From Bythopirellula polymerisocia (lineage in GTDB: Bacteria > Planctomycetota > Planctomycetia > Pirellulales > Lacipirellulaceae): 64,000 bases of DNA. Numbering within the stretch: position 1 is the stretch's first letter; each line of letters begins with the position of its first letter. Below the pieces are notes generated by a model, which searched no databases, was not told the origin of the DNA, and saw only the letters and a list, made by a program, of their open reading frames with translations. Made by a program: the position numbers and the translations under genes. Where the stretch lies: assembly GCF_007860015.1 (NCBI RefSeq), contig NZ_SJPS01000002.1, positions 496,898 to 560,897 of the forward strand, in the 5' to 3' direction. Below are positions 55,264-63,882 of the stretch, piece by piece.

Positions 55264-55278
55264 TATAGGAGACCTACG

Positions 55279-55908
55279 ATGAGTACCATTCGATTGGTTC
55301 TGGCCACATTGGCTATTGTTTCCGCGACATCTGGCTTCTCGTCAGCACAATGTGTGGTCGACGACGATTACTTCTCCACCGAAGATGGTGGCTGCAAAGA
55401 CCTGTTTACAGGGCTTGTATGGAGCCCGGATCTTCGAGGCATCACTGGCAATCCGAATGCCCAAGGGGTTGCCGCTCCTGACTTCTACTGTGAGAGGGCA
55501 GGCATCATGAACCCCTACAATGGACACTCCGACTGGCGTGTTCCTACACTCGGCGAGGTCGAAGAGGCGGTCGCCAATGGACTTAACTTCCACTTAGACT
55601 TTTTTTTGGACGGAGGTCCCGATGACGGCTCCTATCGCTACACAACTTGCTCCATAAAGCAGAGGGGGGTTCGTTTATGGTATGCGATCCGATTTAGTGA
55701 TGGCGACACTAAACTAACAAACGGAACCGCTGGCATTTTGTGCGTTCGCGGAGCGCCTTCCGATAATGACTGCCCGAGCAATAAAAAAGGTGGCGGCAAC
55801 GGGTCCAAACATTCTATGTGGCTTCCCCGAACGACTACCGGCGCAATCCTCCTGTTCCCACTTTGCTTGGTCGTTGCTGGATGTAGCGTGAAGCGACGAT
55901 GGTTTTAA
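55279..55908 (+). CDS. Exported DUF1566-like protein with C-terminal anchor
   Basis: A 209-residue protein with a signal peptide (1-23). The core resembles DUF1566/Lcl C-terminal lectin-like domains: FTGLVWSPDL near residue 44, HSDWRVPTLGEVEEAV near 83 and the ending GTAGILCVRG near 154. It carries six or seven extracytoplasmic cysteines, so disulfides are likely. The C-terminus has a hydrophobic helix with a terminal KRRWF, like a sorting or anchoring tail but without a PEP motif. AGGAGA precedes the ATG; 15 bases after the propeller gene and overlapping the VKOR-DsbA gene by 10. Confidence 0.72.
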   Translation: MSTIRLVLATLAIVSATSGFSSAQCVVDDDYFSTEDGGCKDLFTGLVWSPDLRGITGNPNAQGVAAPDFYCERAGIMNPYNGHSDWRVPTLGEVEEAVANGLNFHLDFFLDGGPDDGSYRYTTCSIKQRGVRLWYAIRFSDGDTKLTNGTAGILCVRGAPSDNDCPSNKKGGGNGSKHSMWLPRTTTGAILLFPLCLVVAGCSVKRRWF

Positions 55909-57044
55909 CGGCCGAGCTTACGCAAGGATCGTTGAGTGATACCCCGCAGTCGCGCTCCAGAGGGCTGGTTCGGGGTTTCACTCTCGTCTTACCGTTGGCG
56001 GTCGCTTTGGTAGCGACGTTGTTGATGTCTTTGGCGCAGTTGGAAACGATCGAATTGCCTGGGTGCGGCTTGGTGAGTGACTGCTCCCAAGCCGCGGCCA
56101 GTCACTGGGGCAAAGTGCCAGGAACCGAGTGGCCGCTGTCGTTTGTAGGATTTGCCTACTTTCAATCGCTCGCCGCAGCCCTGCTTGTCGGCGGTGGGCG
56201 ACTGCCTGGTTTGCTCCGTGTGGTATTGATGCTGGGGGCAGGCGCGTCGCTGTTGCTCATTGGTGTGATGCTGGTCAGCGATTACCTGTGCGGTTACTGC
56301 CTGGTGATTCATACAGCCAATCTGCTACTCGTGGGTTGCTATGAAGTCAGGCAGTGGCGTACGCCGCCAGGAAATCGTGCGAGCAATCAGTTTGCTACAT
56401 TCGCCTGTTTTGCGGCGACGTTTGCATCAACGTCGCTACTGTTGGCGTGGCTGGACCAGCAATCGCACGAGGCCGCCGGGCAGGTTACCCGTTCGCAATT
56501 GGAGGTCGCACTCAGTCAAAGCTCAAACGCTACTGACGAAACGACCCGCTTCGCCCCAGGTCGCTATGTCCTCGGCCCACGAGACGCGAAGGTGCATGTG
56601 ACGGTCGTTTCCGATTACCAATGCCCCTCCTGTAGGCATATTGATGCAACGCTCCTTGCGATGACTGCGGGGCGTGACGAAGTTTCCATCTCGGTACGCC
56701 ACTTTCCTTTTTGCACAGACTGCAACGACCATGTCGACAAGACGCGCCACCCCAACGCCTGCCGCGCAGCCATCGCCGCTGAGGTGGCAGGCATCGCCGG
56801 GGGGCCCGAAGCCTTTTGGCAGATGCACGATTGGCTGTTCGAGCACAGGGGGGATTTCACCGACGCTGAGTTGGTGGAGTTTACTAATCAGATCAAGCTC
56901 GATCAGTCAGCATTCCAAGCGGCCCTTTCTAGCGAAGTCGCCATCGCCAATGTGCGCGCAGACACAGAAGCCGCTGACGCAGCGGGACTAAAGTTTACAC
57001 CGATGGTGTTTATTAACGGAGTGGCGATGAAGATAGATAAATAG
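55899..57044 (+). CDS. VKOR-DsbA fusion, disulfide-forming membrane protein (3' end possibly truncated)
   Basis: A 381-residue fusion of vitamin K epoxide reductase homologue and thioredoxin-like DsbA, which oxidises thiols of exported proteins and passes electrons to quinone. The VKOR part (about 25-150) has the loop Cys pair C56/C62 and the active C131-G-Y-C134. The DsbA-like part has CPSC at 242-245, further Cys near 270, and the cis-Pro loop TPMVFING near 370. The protein stops about 12 residues after this loop, earlier than usual, and unrelated DNA begins at once, so the C-terminal helix seems lost. It overlaps the DUF1566-like gene by 10 bases. Confidence 0.82.
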   Translation: MVLTAELTQGSLSDTPQSRSRGLVRGFTLVLPLAVALVATLLMSLAQLETIELPGCGLVSDCSQAAASHWGKVPGTEWPLSFVGFAYFQSLAAALLVGGGRLPGLLRVVLMLGAGASLLLIGVMLVSDYLCGYCLVIHTANLLLVGCYEVRQWRTPPGNRASNQFATFACFAATFASTSLLLAWLDQQSHEAAGQVTRSQLEVALSQSSNATDETTRFAPGRYVLGPRDAKVHVTVVSDYQCPSCRHIDATLLAMTAGRDEVSISVRHFPFCTDCNDHVDKTRHPNACRAAIAAEVAGIAGGPEAFWQMHDWLFEHRGDFTDAELVEFTNQIKLDQSAFQAALSSEVAIANVRADTEAADAAGLKFTPMVFINGVAMKIDK

Positions 57045-57045
57045 G

Positions 57046-57165
57046 GTTCGCGATTCTGATGCCGATGGCCTAGACCTATCAGGCTTTGTTTGGAATCCAT
57101 TCAGTCTGGACCTGGAAGACAATTCCGCCAACGACGGCAAGCCGGATGATTTGCTGACGGTGTGA
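57046..57165 (+). pseudogene. Orphan C-terminal fragment with Ca-binding-like repeat
   Basis: Forty codons ending in TGA read VRDSDADGLDLSGF and continue with DLEDNSANDGKPDDLL. The Asp-rich DSDADGLD turn resembles thrombospondin-type-3 or dockerin-like Ca-binding loops at the ends of planctomycete surface proteins. It has no start codon and abuts the VKOR-DsbA stop in another frame, so it looks like the tail of a deleted gene. Weak evidence. Confidence 0.35.
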
Positions 57166-57272
57166 GTTCCGGATGCGACCACAGGTTTGAGGTTGCGGCC
57201 CAAATGCGCGCGTCGGTGTCGCCACCGCCAGCAATTAGCAGGGTCGCAAAGTCAACGAGGATGGACAATTCT

Positions 57273-57434
57273 CAGCGAGTTAGCTGTCAAGCTAACCTGC
57301 AAAGGTGTGATTTCGGCTAGAACACCGCTGCGAGTTCGCCGAAACCCTTAGCCGCTGAGAATGATGCATCCAACCGCGGTATAACGTCGTCGAAGTTGCT
57401 GAGATGAGCTACACCGACGCGGGTGTCACTGTCA
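57273..57434 (+). repeat. Diverged direct repeat, copy A
   Basis: Shares blocks with 60284-60453 in the same order and orientation: CAGCGAGTT, ACACCG-TGCGAGTT, CCCTTAGCC, TGATGCATCC, CACCGACGCGG and ACTGTCA. The spacing between blocks is nearly conserved. The two copies flank the G+C-rich lipoprotein gene pair. Identity is roughly two thirds by eye. Confidence 0.55.
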
Positions 57435-57653
57435 TCGGAATCGCAGACGGGAGGTCGAACGCCCTTGGCTCTGCGGTATCTCGATCTCAGCAACCGTCGC
57501 GAATGCCACAGTCGTACCAATGCAAGTGGTGTGGAAACGACTGGCATCGTCGGCTAGCGTTTTCCGGTCGGACTCTGTATGATCCATCTAAATCTTGCCG
57601 CGTTGTGTGGCGGGAAATTTAGCTTTGTCATTCTACTGCGCTATCACTGATCC

Positions 57654-58550
57654 ATGCTCCTCCGTATGCATCCCACCCAGGGCGACTCTTCATCGGTGTT
57701 GAAGGGTTGCCACCTGGCTCTTCTCGCCATTGCCCTGCTTCAGTGTTCCTGCGCGGGCGAACGCCCTGCAGGAGCGGGTCAGGTGAGCAAGTTCGATGTC
57801 CAGCGCGACCTCTTCCTCGCGCACTTCGACTTGAAGACCGATGTCGACGATCTCCATGCCGTAGCGGGTGTAGCTACGATGATGGCCGACCCCCGCCTCG
57901 CCGAGGTTCGGTACCACGCCGTCGCTGGTGCGTACGGTACACAGGAGGGTCTCTACGTACCGGCCAATGAGCTGTTCGGCCTAGCGTTCGGCGAGCATTG
58001 GTCGGACGCCCACGGAGATTTTGACGCGGCGTTGAGTGAGGTCTCTGCTCTTGTCGCGGACGTGTTGTCATCCGGGGGCACCGTCTGGATTGCCGAGGGC
58101 GGCCAGTCGGACTTTTCGGCCGCCATCGTAAGAGCCGTCCAGGCGGAACACCGCGATCTCGACACGAAACGCCATATTCACATCGTCCAGCACGCCGACT
58201 GGAACGAGGAGGTCACGGCGCCCGAAAACTTAACCTTTGTGAAAGAAGCCGCAACGTACCACAGGATCCAGGATGGCAATGCATCCGGGAATGGGACACC
58301 CGGCTTCCGATCCGACGACGTGATCGACTGGCGCGCCTACGTGGACAACCTCCGGCTGTCGAATCTCTGGGAGCGAGCTATCGACATAGCGAACACTTAC
58401 AACGGCGCGGACGGCCGCTACCTGAACACCTCCATCCAGAAGGGTGGCCTGGATTTTTCCGACGTTTCTGAAACTACCTGGATATTCGGGTTCAACGAAC
58501 TCATTGACGCCCGCGACTTCTTTGCCGAGTTCGGGAGTCGGCAGAACTAG
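57654..58550 (+). CDS. Lipoprotein resembling nucleoside hydrolases
   Basis: A 298-residue predicted lipoprotein (LLQCSC lipobox near residue 31). After the signal, HFDLKTDVDDLHAVAGVATMM (about 57-77) recalls the Asp-rich metal site of inosine-uridine nucleoside hydrolases (DTDxGxDD pattern). The VWIAEGGQSDFSAAIVRAVQ segment near 142 also fits that fold. Overall similarity is weak, so the enzyme class is tentative. Codons are visibly richer in G+C than in genes to the left. The next gene, another lipoprotein, lies 71 bases downstream. Confidence 0.6.
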   Translation: MLLRMHPTQGDSSSVLKGCHLALLAIALLQCSCAGERPAGAGQVSKFDVQRDLFLAHFDLKTDVDDLHAVAGVATMMADPRLAEVRYHAVAGAYGTQEGLYVPANELFGLAFGEHWSDAHGDFDAALSEVSALVADVLSSGGTVWIAEGGQSDFSAAIVRAVQAEHRDLDTKRHIHIVQHADWNEEVTAPENLTFVKEAATYHRIQDGNASGNGTPGFRSDDVIDWRAYVDNLRLSNLWERAIDIANTYNGADGRYLNTSIQKGGLDFSDVSETTWIFGFNELIDARDFFAEFGSRQN

Positions 58551-58621
58551 GCATCCTTCATCAGCCCCTTCTGCACCCTGCGATCACGCTTCCGGGGAAC
58601 CCGCGCCATCTTGACGACACT

Positions 58622-59704
58622 ATGCCCCTCTCCGCCATGTCAACACAAATGAGTCGTTGCAACTCGCTGCTGAGGTTCCGCTCGTCGTTGGCCCTCTTCC
58701 TCGTGGTCTGCCCGGCGGGCTGCTCGAACGACGGGGCGGAGGTACAGGACCGGTTTCCCCAAGAGCACCTCCCCGACTACATCACCATTCTCCATGAAGG
58801 CGGCGAGCGCCCCGACTGGTCCATTGGCGGAGATGCGATTGCCTTCGTGACCGAAGAGGGTGGCGACGTGATGGAGAAGAATCTCGCGTCCGGCGAGGTC
58901 CGGGGCCTCTCCACGCACTATGACCTGGGAGAATTCAGCAACTACTACCGTGTCATGTACATGGCCGACGGCAATCTAATTCTCACAGGAGGCCCCGAGC
59001 GACACGACGCCTACATGCAGGTACTTGACGCCAGTCTGGACCGAGAACCTCACCAGATGGGCGTCAAGGTGATCGAAGGCCCCGCCGTCAGCCGCGTAAC
59101 CCTGCCCGTCAAGATCGCCTACTGCCCGGAGGGCCAGGACAAGATCCGCTTCGCAACCCTGCGATACGGCGAGGACGGAACGCCGGTCCTCGAAGATGAC
59201 CGGCTCGTCATCGACGGCCACGACCTCCCAGCCCAGGAGGGCGTAGCGTACTCCGGCATGATCGAGCCCCAGAACTGGCGTCCGCCGGAAGAGAAAGAGC
59301 TCATCTTCTCGCGGTACTCGTACTCTGAAGCAGACGGGTTCTTGTCCGAGACGTGGGGCTGGCACCGCGAGACCGGCGCGTTAGTCAACTATTCCAACTT
59401 GCCGAAACGGTATGCGGAGCCCGAAGGAGTCTTCCCCGGTGGAGAGCACACCCTGATCGAGAGCGACCTCGACGATGGCCGCGGCGTCTCTCACCTGGAC
59501 CTCTACAGCCTGAAGCTCGATGGATCGGGTGAGACGGTTCGCCTGACCCATTTCGCCGACGTCGGTCTCTGGAAAGCCAACAACGGAATCGTGAGCCCGG
59601 ACGGCCGCTACGTAGCATTCCAGGAATCGCAGGGAGGGTTCGGCCAGGGGTGGGGACGGATCTACCTGCTCGATCTGGAGGCGGCCGGAATTGAACAGCC
59701 GTAG
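58622..59704 (+). CDS. Lipoprotein with TolB-like (PD40) beta-propeller
   Basis: A 360-residue predicted lipoprotein with a C-terminal-to-signal Cys in VCPAGCSN near residue 34. PD40/TolB-like blades are seen in GGERPDWSIGGDAIAFVTEEGG near 56 and NNGIVSPDGRYVAFQES near 320, with blade-like segments between. The function is unknown; it may bind a ligand at the cell surface. Codon usage is G+C-rich like the gene before it, and the pair looks like a transferred unit. An in-frame ATG at 58637 is an alternative start. Confidence 0.62.
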   Translation: MPLSAMSTQMSRCNSLLRFRSSLALFLVVCPAGCSNDGAEVQDRFPQEHLPDYITILHEGGERPDWSIGGDAIAFVTEEGGDVMEKNLASGEVRGLSTHYDLGEFSNYYRVMYMADGNLILTGGPERHDAYMQVLDASLDREPHQMGVKVIEGPAVSRVTLPVKIAYCPEGQDKIRFATLRYGEDGTPVLEDDRLVIDGHDLPAQEGVAYSGMIEPQNWRPPEEKELIFSRYSYSEADGFLSETWGWHRETGALVNYSNLPKRYAEPEGVFPGGEHTLIESDLDDGRGVSHLDLYSLKLDGSGETVRLTHFADVGLWKANNGIVSPDGRYVAFQESQGGFGQGWGRIYLLDLEAAGIEQP

Positions 59705-60576
59705 GCAGGGACAAAGCGGGATCGGGACTGATCCGTCGGCAGTTCTTCAGCACGACCATCCTGAACGTGGAATCACCCCCGTGTGAATGGCGCCCTTGTC
59801 GTCCGCGCTGCTCATTGTCTCCGTACAGACGGCTCGAAGTTCAGTCAGTAGGCCCGTTCACTTTCTGCCGGTATCACGGAGAGACGGCGTAGGGTGGTAA
59901 GCACGCTTCGGTTCGTGTACTGCTGCTCCGGATCGCAGCGGTTGTCAGAGGCAGAGGTCGTTGCTCTTGATAGGCGGAATCCGCGATAGGGCGTCGGCTC
60001 CCGTCATGGTCAAACGCTATCGCGGGCCAGAGATTTATGAAGGGTGATGCGAAGGACAAGGTGACCCTTTCTCAACGCACGGCAGAATCCTTCGATGCAG
60101 GCCGACATGGGGCGTTAATGCTCTCGGTCCAGCCAGTCAATGTCTTGTCCCGCGCTTCGACTCATCATTTTTCCCTTTGCCCCATGCGGCTGAGCGACGA
60201 ACTGTCAGCTGCAACGGTCTCTTTTTGGCGGGGACACCTCGCTCACTTCGGCCAACTCCTTTGCCGCCTCGTTGGACCAACACCAGCGAGTTGCGCCGTG
60301 GCCAAACTCGCAGAGGTGGCCTCCGAGATTTGACACCGATGCGAGTTGGCTGCAGCCCTTAGCCCCCGCGGGTGATGCATCCGCGGCGAGTTGGGATTCT
60401 GCCAAAGAAACAGAGGTGGGCGTCACCGACGCGGCGAATCAGGTGACTGTCACTGCGTTCGAAGGGGGCGCCCGATGCGCGATTCGGTATGGTGGTTTCG
60501 TCCACCGTCGATACGTAGCCGATGGACGTACTCCCTGTGAAGTGTCTCGATGATTTGCCGCGCGTGATAGGTCGTA
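59705..60576. other. Gene-free region between the lipoprotein pair and the second kinase
   Basis: About 870 bases with only short frames lacking family resemblance. It carries copy B of the diverged repeat at 60284-60453. The right end is the 3' flank of the minus-strand kinase gene. No clear terminator hairpin was recognised. Confidence 0.5.
60284..60453 (+). repeat. Diverged direct repeat, copy B
   Basis: The partner of 57273-57434, with the same ordered blocks (CAGCGAGTT, ACACCG-TGCGAGTT, CCCTTAGCC, TGATGCATCC, CACCGACGCGG). It lies about 125 bases beyond the stop of the minus-strand kinase gene. Similarity seems to continue weakly to about 60570, including a gccgcg-containing stretch. 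Confidence 0.5.
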
Positions 60577-63500
60577 TCACTGCCCATGCAATTCGCTTGC
60601 GGGCATTGTCGCTTCGACAGATTTCAGCAGAGCCTCTACTTCGCGAATCAGATGCGCCACTTCCACCTCCTCTTGCCACGTGCTGACTTGACTTGTAATC
60701 TGCTGGGCCATTAGAAACGATTGCTTTGCTCCATCTGGTTGATCTAGCTTCTGCAACGTCATCGCCCGGAAGGCATAATCCCAAGGGCCGTACTTGTGTC
60801 CAGCATCGGTAGCTGCGTTGAGATTCTCCAAAGCTTGATCGTACTCGTAGGCTCGGTAAAGAGTTGCTCCTATAAGACAGGGCTGCTCCGTCACGCGAGC
60901 CAAGTGAACAACCTCTTCTGGAGCAGGCGTGGAATCAGGCGCAGCAACGCATGCACGGACCGCCCGTTCTGCAATCGCCTCATCGCCAGTCTCTCGAAAT
61001 TGAGACATCATCTCTGCACAATGTTGCCGGTACTCCCTTAAGTTGTTTTGGGCGAGTGAGACAATCGCAGCTTGATAAAGGATCTCCGATTCGTCCGGTT
61101 TTCTGGCTGTCGCGGAAGCTGACCAGTCCAGAAGTTCACTCCATTGGCTCCGAGTAGACGTGGAAGTCAAGGCTAATCCACTGGCTAACACAGTTGCGAT
61201 TTTGGCAACTTGAGGATGCCCATCACCTAGTAACTGCCTTTGGGTTGTAAAGAGCTTCTGCACCTTGCTAACAATACGCTCGACGTCATCATCGATTGAA
61301 TCGTACTGAGAAGCACTCCTTAGATGACGAAGAGCCGAGCGGTGTACGGCAAGATCGTTTTCGCCGAGGACATGACGCAGGCATTCAGTGATTTGCTCGG
61401 ACAGCCCTTCTGCCTTCGACACATGGCCCGCTTGATAGAGAGCATCGTGTAATTCCCAAACAGTCCAACTGTCATGGTTGTCGGGATTTTCCAAGCAATT
61501 GCGGCAGTTCTGTAGGAATTCTACTGCAGCGCCGATAGCTGCATCGTATTGTTCCGCACAAACGTATCTGTGGATTAGGTAGCTTTGGGGCCACAACCAG
61601 CGACTTGGGTCATCAGGATACTTTTCTTGGAACACACGGAGCGCTTCTATCTGATTCGTGATCGCTTCTTCGTGGCGTCCCAAATTAGTTAAAGCCCATG
61701 CCAGATTGGCATGCTGGACGCGAAGCGTGGCATGTGCCAGTCGACCGTCGTATTTTCTCCGTAGACGTAGAGTCTCTTCGAAATACTTGCGTCCGAGCTC
61801 AAACTTTCCAAGCATGCAGTAGACCCAACCGGCACGGTTTACAATAAACCTGCGATCTGGGTGCTCTTCTGGCAGAGCAGTTGTGTAGTAGGGGATTACC
61901 TTCTCAATCCAGTCAATTGCCTGAGGCTGTAGTTGTTCCGCGTAGACTGTCGCAAGATCCGTACATACAAGCAGGTAGGCCGGATGACGCGACCCTAGTG
62001 TGTGTTCGGCCCGGGTGGCGAGTTCCTCGTACCTGAGGCGGGCAGCTTTGAATTGACCCTGAAAACGCAGACACGAAGCCACCAACCGCTCTGCCATCAG
62101 AGTTGTCTCCGAGTCAGAACCATTAACCGCTTGAGACAACTCTGCGGCTTCGCTAGCGAGATTTTGCGAAGACGGGAATTTACCCAAATCGAATAACAAC
62201 TTTGCCAAGGCAAATTGGAGTCGAGCTGCAATCGCTGGCTTTCCGGAGAATCGCTCGCGAACTCGTACACTGGCTTGCTGACACAACTCGGCAACGCTGA
62301 AATCTTGCGAGTCGTAAAATGAGTCGAATCGGCTCGGTGTCTGAAGCATCTCAAGGGCGAAATCAGTCACATCCTCGGCTTCCTTACGGGCAGAGGTTTC
62401 CTTCACCAATGCCTGTTCACGCTCTAGAGCCAAGGACCTAAACCGGGCTGCCGCTACCGTTGCAGACAAGGTAGCTGCAATTAACAAGAAGACGATCGCC
62501 GCAGACAACCCAGCTACCAACGGCCTGCGTTGGCATAATCGCCAGCAGCGTTCCAGTCGGCTCAAGGGCCGTGCATGGATTGGTTCTCCTCGCAAATATC
62601 TTTGCAGCTCATCAGCCAACTCCCTGGCGTTAGCGTACCGCTCCTGGGGTTCTTTCTCCAAACACTTGAGTGTGATGGTTTCCAGGTCGTGTGAAACATT
62701 AGCGTTCAGCTTTCTGGGGCTGGGCGGCTCGTCGTTGATTACCTGGTGAATCAGCATGCGGGTGTTTCCGCGGAATGGTAGCTCGCCCGTGAGAAGTTGG
62801 AACAGGATCACACCAAGAGAGTAAATGTCGCTGCGGCGGTCGGCCTTATGTGCTTCGCCTTGGGCCTGTTCGGGTGACATGTAGGCGGGAGTGCCGAGGA
62901 GCTGCCCGTCAATCGTAACTGTCATCTCTCCCATATCACGGCGTGCCAAGCCAAAGTCCATAAGGTGTGGCTCCCTATCGCCGTCTATCATGATGTTCGC
63001 TGGCTTGAGGTCGCGGTGGATCACACCTTGCTCGTGAGCATAGTGCACGGCTTCAGCAACTTTCGCACATAACTCGGCTGCTTCTCGGCCAGTCAGCTTT
63101 TGGTCGGTGAGCCAATCGCTGAGCGTTAAGCCGTGAACAAAGTCACTGACGATATAAATCGATTCTCCATCGCGGCCAACTTCGTGGACGCTCACGATAT
63201 TGGGATGGTGCAATTGGGCGGCAGCGCGGGCTTCGTGAAAGAATCTTTCTTTCTCTTCGGAGGTCATCATACCCTGGCGTGGAATCTTAATGGCGACCAT
63301 GCGGTCGAGTTCCTTATCCCGCGCCTTCCACACACTTCCGAAGCTGCCGACCCCCAAACGCTCGACAAGTTCGAATCTCCCGAGTTGTGAGAGCGGAGGC
63401 GCTCTCTGTGTGGTATGACTTTGATCTACCAGGCTGAAATGAATTCCGCAACGTTTGCAGATCAGTTCGGTAAGCGGCGTGTCAACAGCCACCTGCGTCG

Positions 63501-63882
63501 GCGCATTGCAACTGGGGCAACGAATGTCTAAGTAAAGCGAGGGTATCTCAGTACGATCGAGGGGACCTGTCTCGACCTGCGCGGTCGACCTGCAAACGCC
63601 TAAACCTTCGCGGACGATTGCAGTATCGTTGGTAAACCTTGATTCATACTCAGAAGCAACTGGTGTCTGGCCACTCTCGCGACGATAAGAGACCTCCAGC
63701 GCGACGAGCTCTTGGAGCAGGCGTGTTCTAAGCGGTTCCTGCAGACCCTCGATATAGTCCTCGATGAGGGGGTGCAGCCCATCACACCATGCCTCCTCGA
63801 AACGATCACAAATCTGGTCGAGTTTGTGGAGCAGATGGGTCTGAGTGATTTCGTTAGGGTCCGCAGTCCGCTTTGGAATCAT
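60577..63882 (-). CDS. Membrane Ser/Thr protein kinase with zinc ribbon and TPR sensor
   Basis: An 1101-residue kinase. The N-terminal ~110 residues have no recognised domain. A zinc-ribbon-like CPSC...CKRC motif (122-145) precedes the kinase domain (170-430), which has GVGSFGSV, HRDLKPAN with catalytic Asp 291, DFG at 309-311 and GTPAYMSPEQ. A membrane helix (about 455-478) leads to a ~620-residue periplasmic part rich in TPR/kinesin-light-chain-like repeats, for example around 590-700. The start overlaps the stop of an upstream ECF sigma gene (ATGA), as in the module at 50501. It probably acts on that sigma factor or on shared targets. Confidence 0.9.
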   Translation of the reverse strand: MIPKRTADPNEITQTHLLHKLDQICDRFEEAWCDGLHPLIEDYIEGLQEPLRTRLLQELVALEVSYRRESGQTPVASEYESRFTNDTAIVREGLGVCRSTAQVETGPLDRTEIPSLYLDIRCPSCNAPTQVAVDTPLTELICKRCGIHFSLVDQSHTTQRAPPLSQLGRFELVERLGVGSFGSVWKARDKELDRMVAIKIPRQGMMTSEEKERFFHEARAAAQLHHPNIVSVHEVGRDGESIYIVSDFVHGLTLSDWLTDQKLTGREAAELCAKVAEAVHYAHEQGVIHRDLKPANIMIDGDREPHLMDFGLARRDMGEMTVTIDGQLLGTPAYMSPEQAQGEAHKADRRSDIYSLGVILFQLLTGELPFRGNTRMLIHQVINDEPPSPRKLNANVSHDLETITLKCLEKEPQERYANARELADELQRYLRGEPIHARPLSRLERCWRLCQRRPLVAGLSAAIVFLLIAATLSATVAAARFRSLALEREQALVKETSARKEAEDVTDFALEMLQTPSRFDSFYDSQDFSVAELCQQASVRVRERFSGKPAIAARLQFALAKLLFDLGKFPSSQNLASEAAELSQAVNGSDSETTLMAERLVASCLRFQGQFKAARLRYEELATRAEHTLGSRHPAYLLVCTDLATVYAEQLQPQAIDWIEKVIPYYTTALPEEHPDRRFIVNRAGWVYCMLGKFELGRKYFEETLRLRRKYDGRLAHATLRVQHANLAWALTNLGRHEEAITNQIEALRVFQEKYPDDPSRWLWPQSYLIHRYVCAEQYDAAIGAAVEFLQNCRNCLENPDNHDSWTVWELHDALYQAGHVSKAEGLSEQITECLRHVLGENDLAVHRSALRHLRSASQYDSIDDDVERIVSKVQKLFTTQRQLLGDGHPQVAKIATVLASGLALTSTSTRSQWSELLDWSASATARKPDESEILYQAAIVSLAQNNLREYRQHCAEMMSQFRETGDEAIAERAVRACVAAPDSTPAPEEVVHLARVTEQPCLIGATLYRAYEYDQALENLNAATDAGHKYGPWDYAFRAMTLQKLDQPDGAKQSFLMAQQITSQVSTWQEEVEVAHLIREVEALLKSVEATMPASELHGQ

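Larger units (their letters stand above)
57045..57653. other. Degenerate region after the VKOR-DsbA gene
   Basis: There is no intact gene in this 609-base stretch. It starts with an orphan fragment (57046-57165) and contains copy A of a diverged repeat (57273-57434). Short frames present have no family resemblance. The promoter of the following lipoprotein gene may lie near 57600. Confidence 0.55.

Noticed and set aside
60037..60553. Two overlapping plus-strand frames in the gap before the second kinase
   Set aside because: No family resemblance; the second is largely the translation of repeat copy B.
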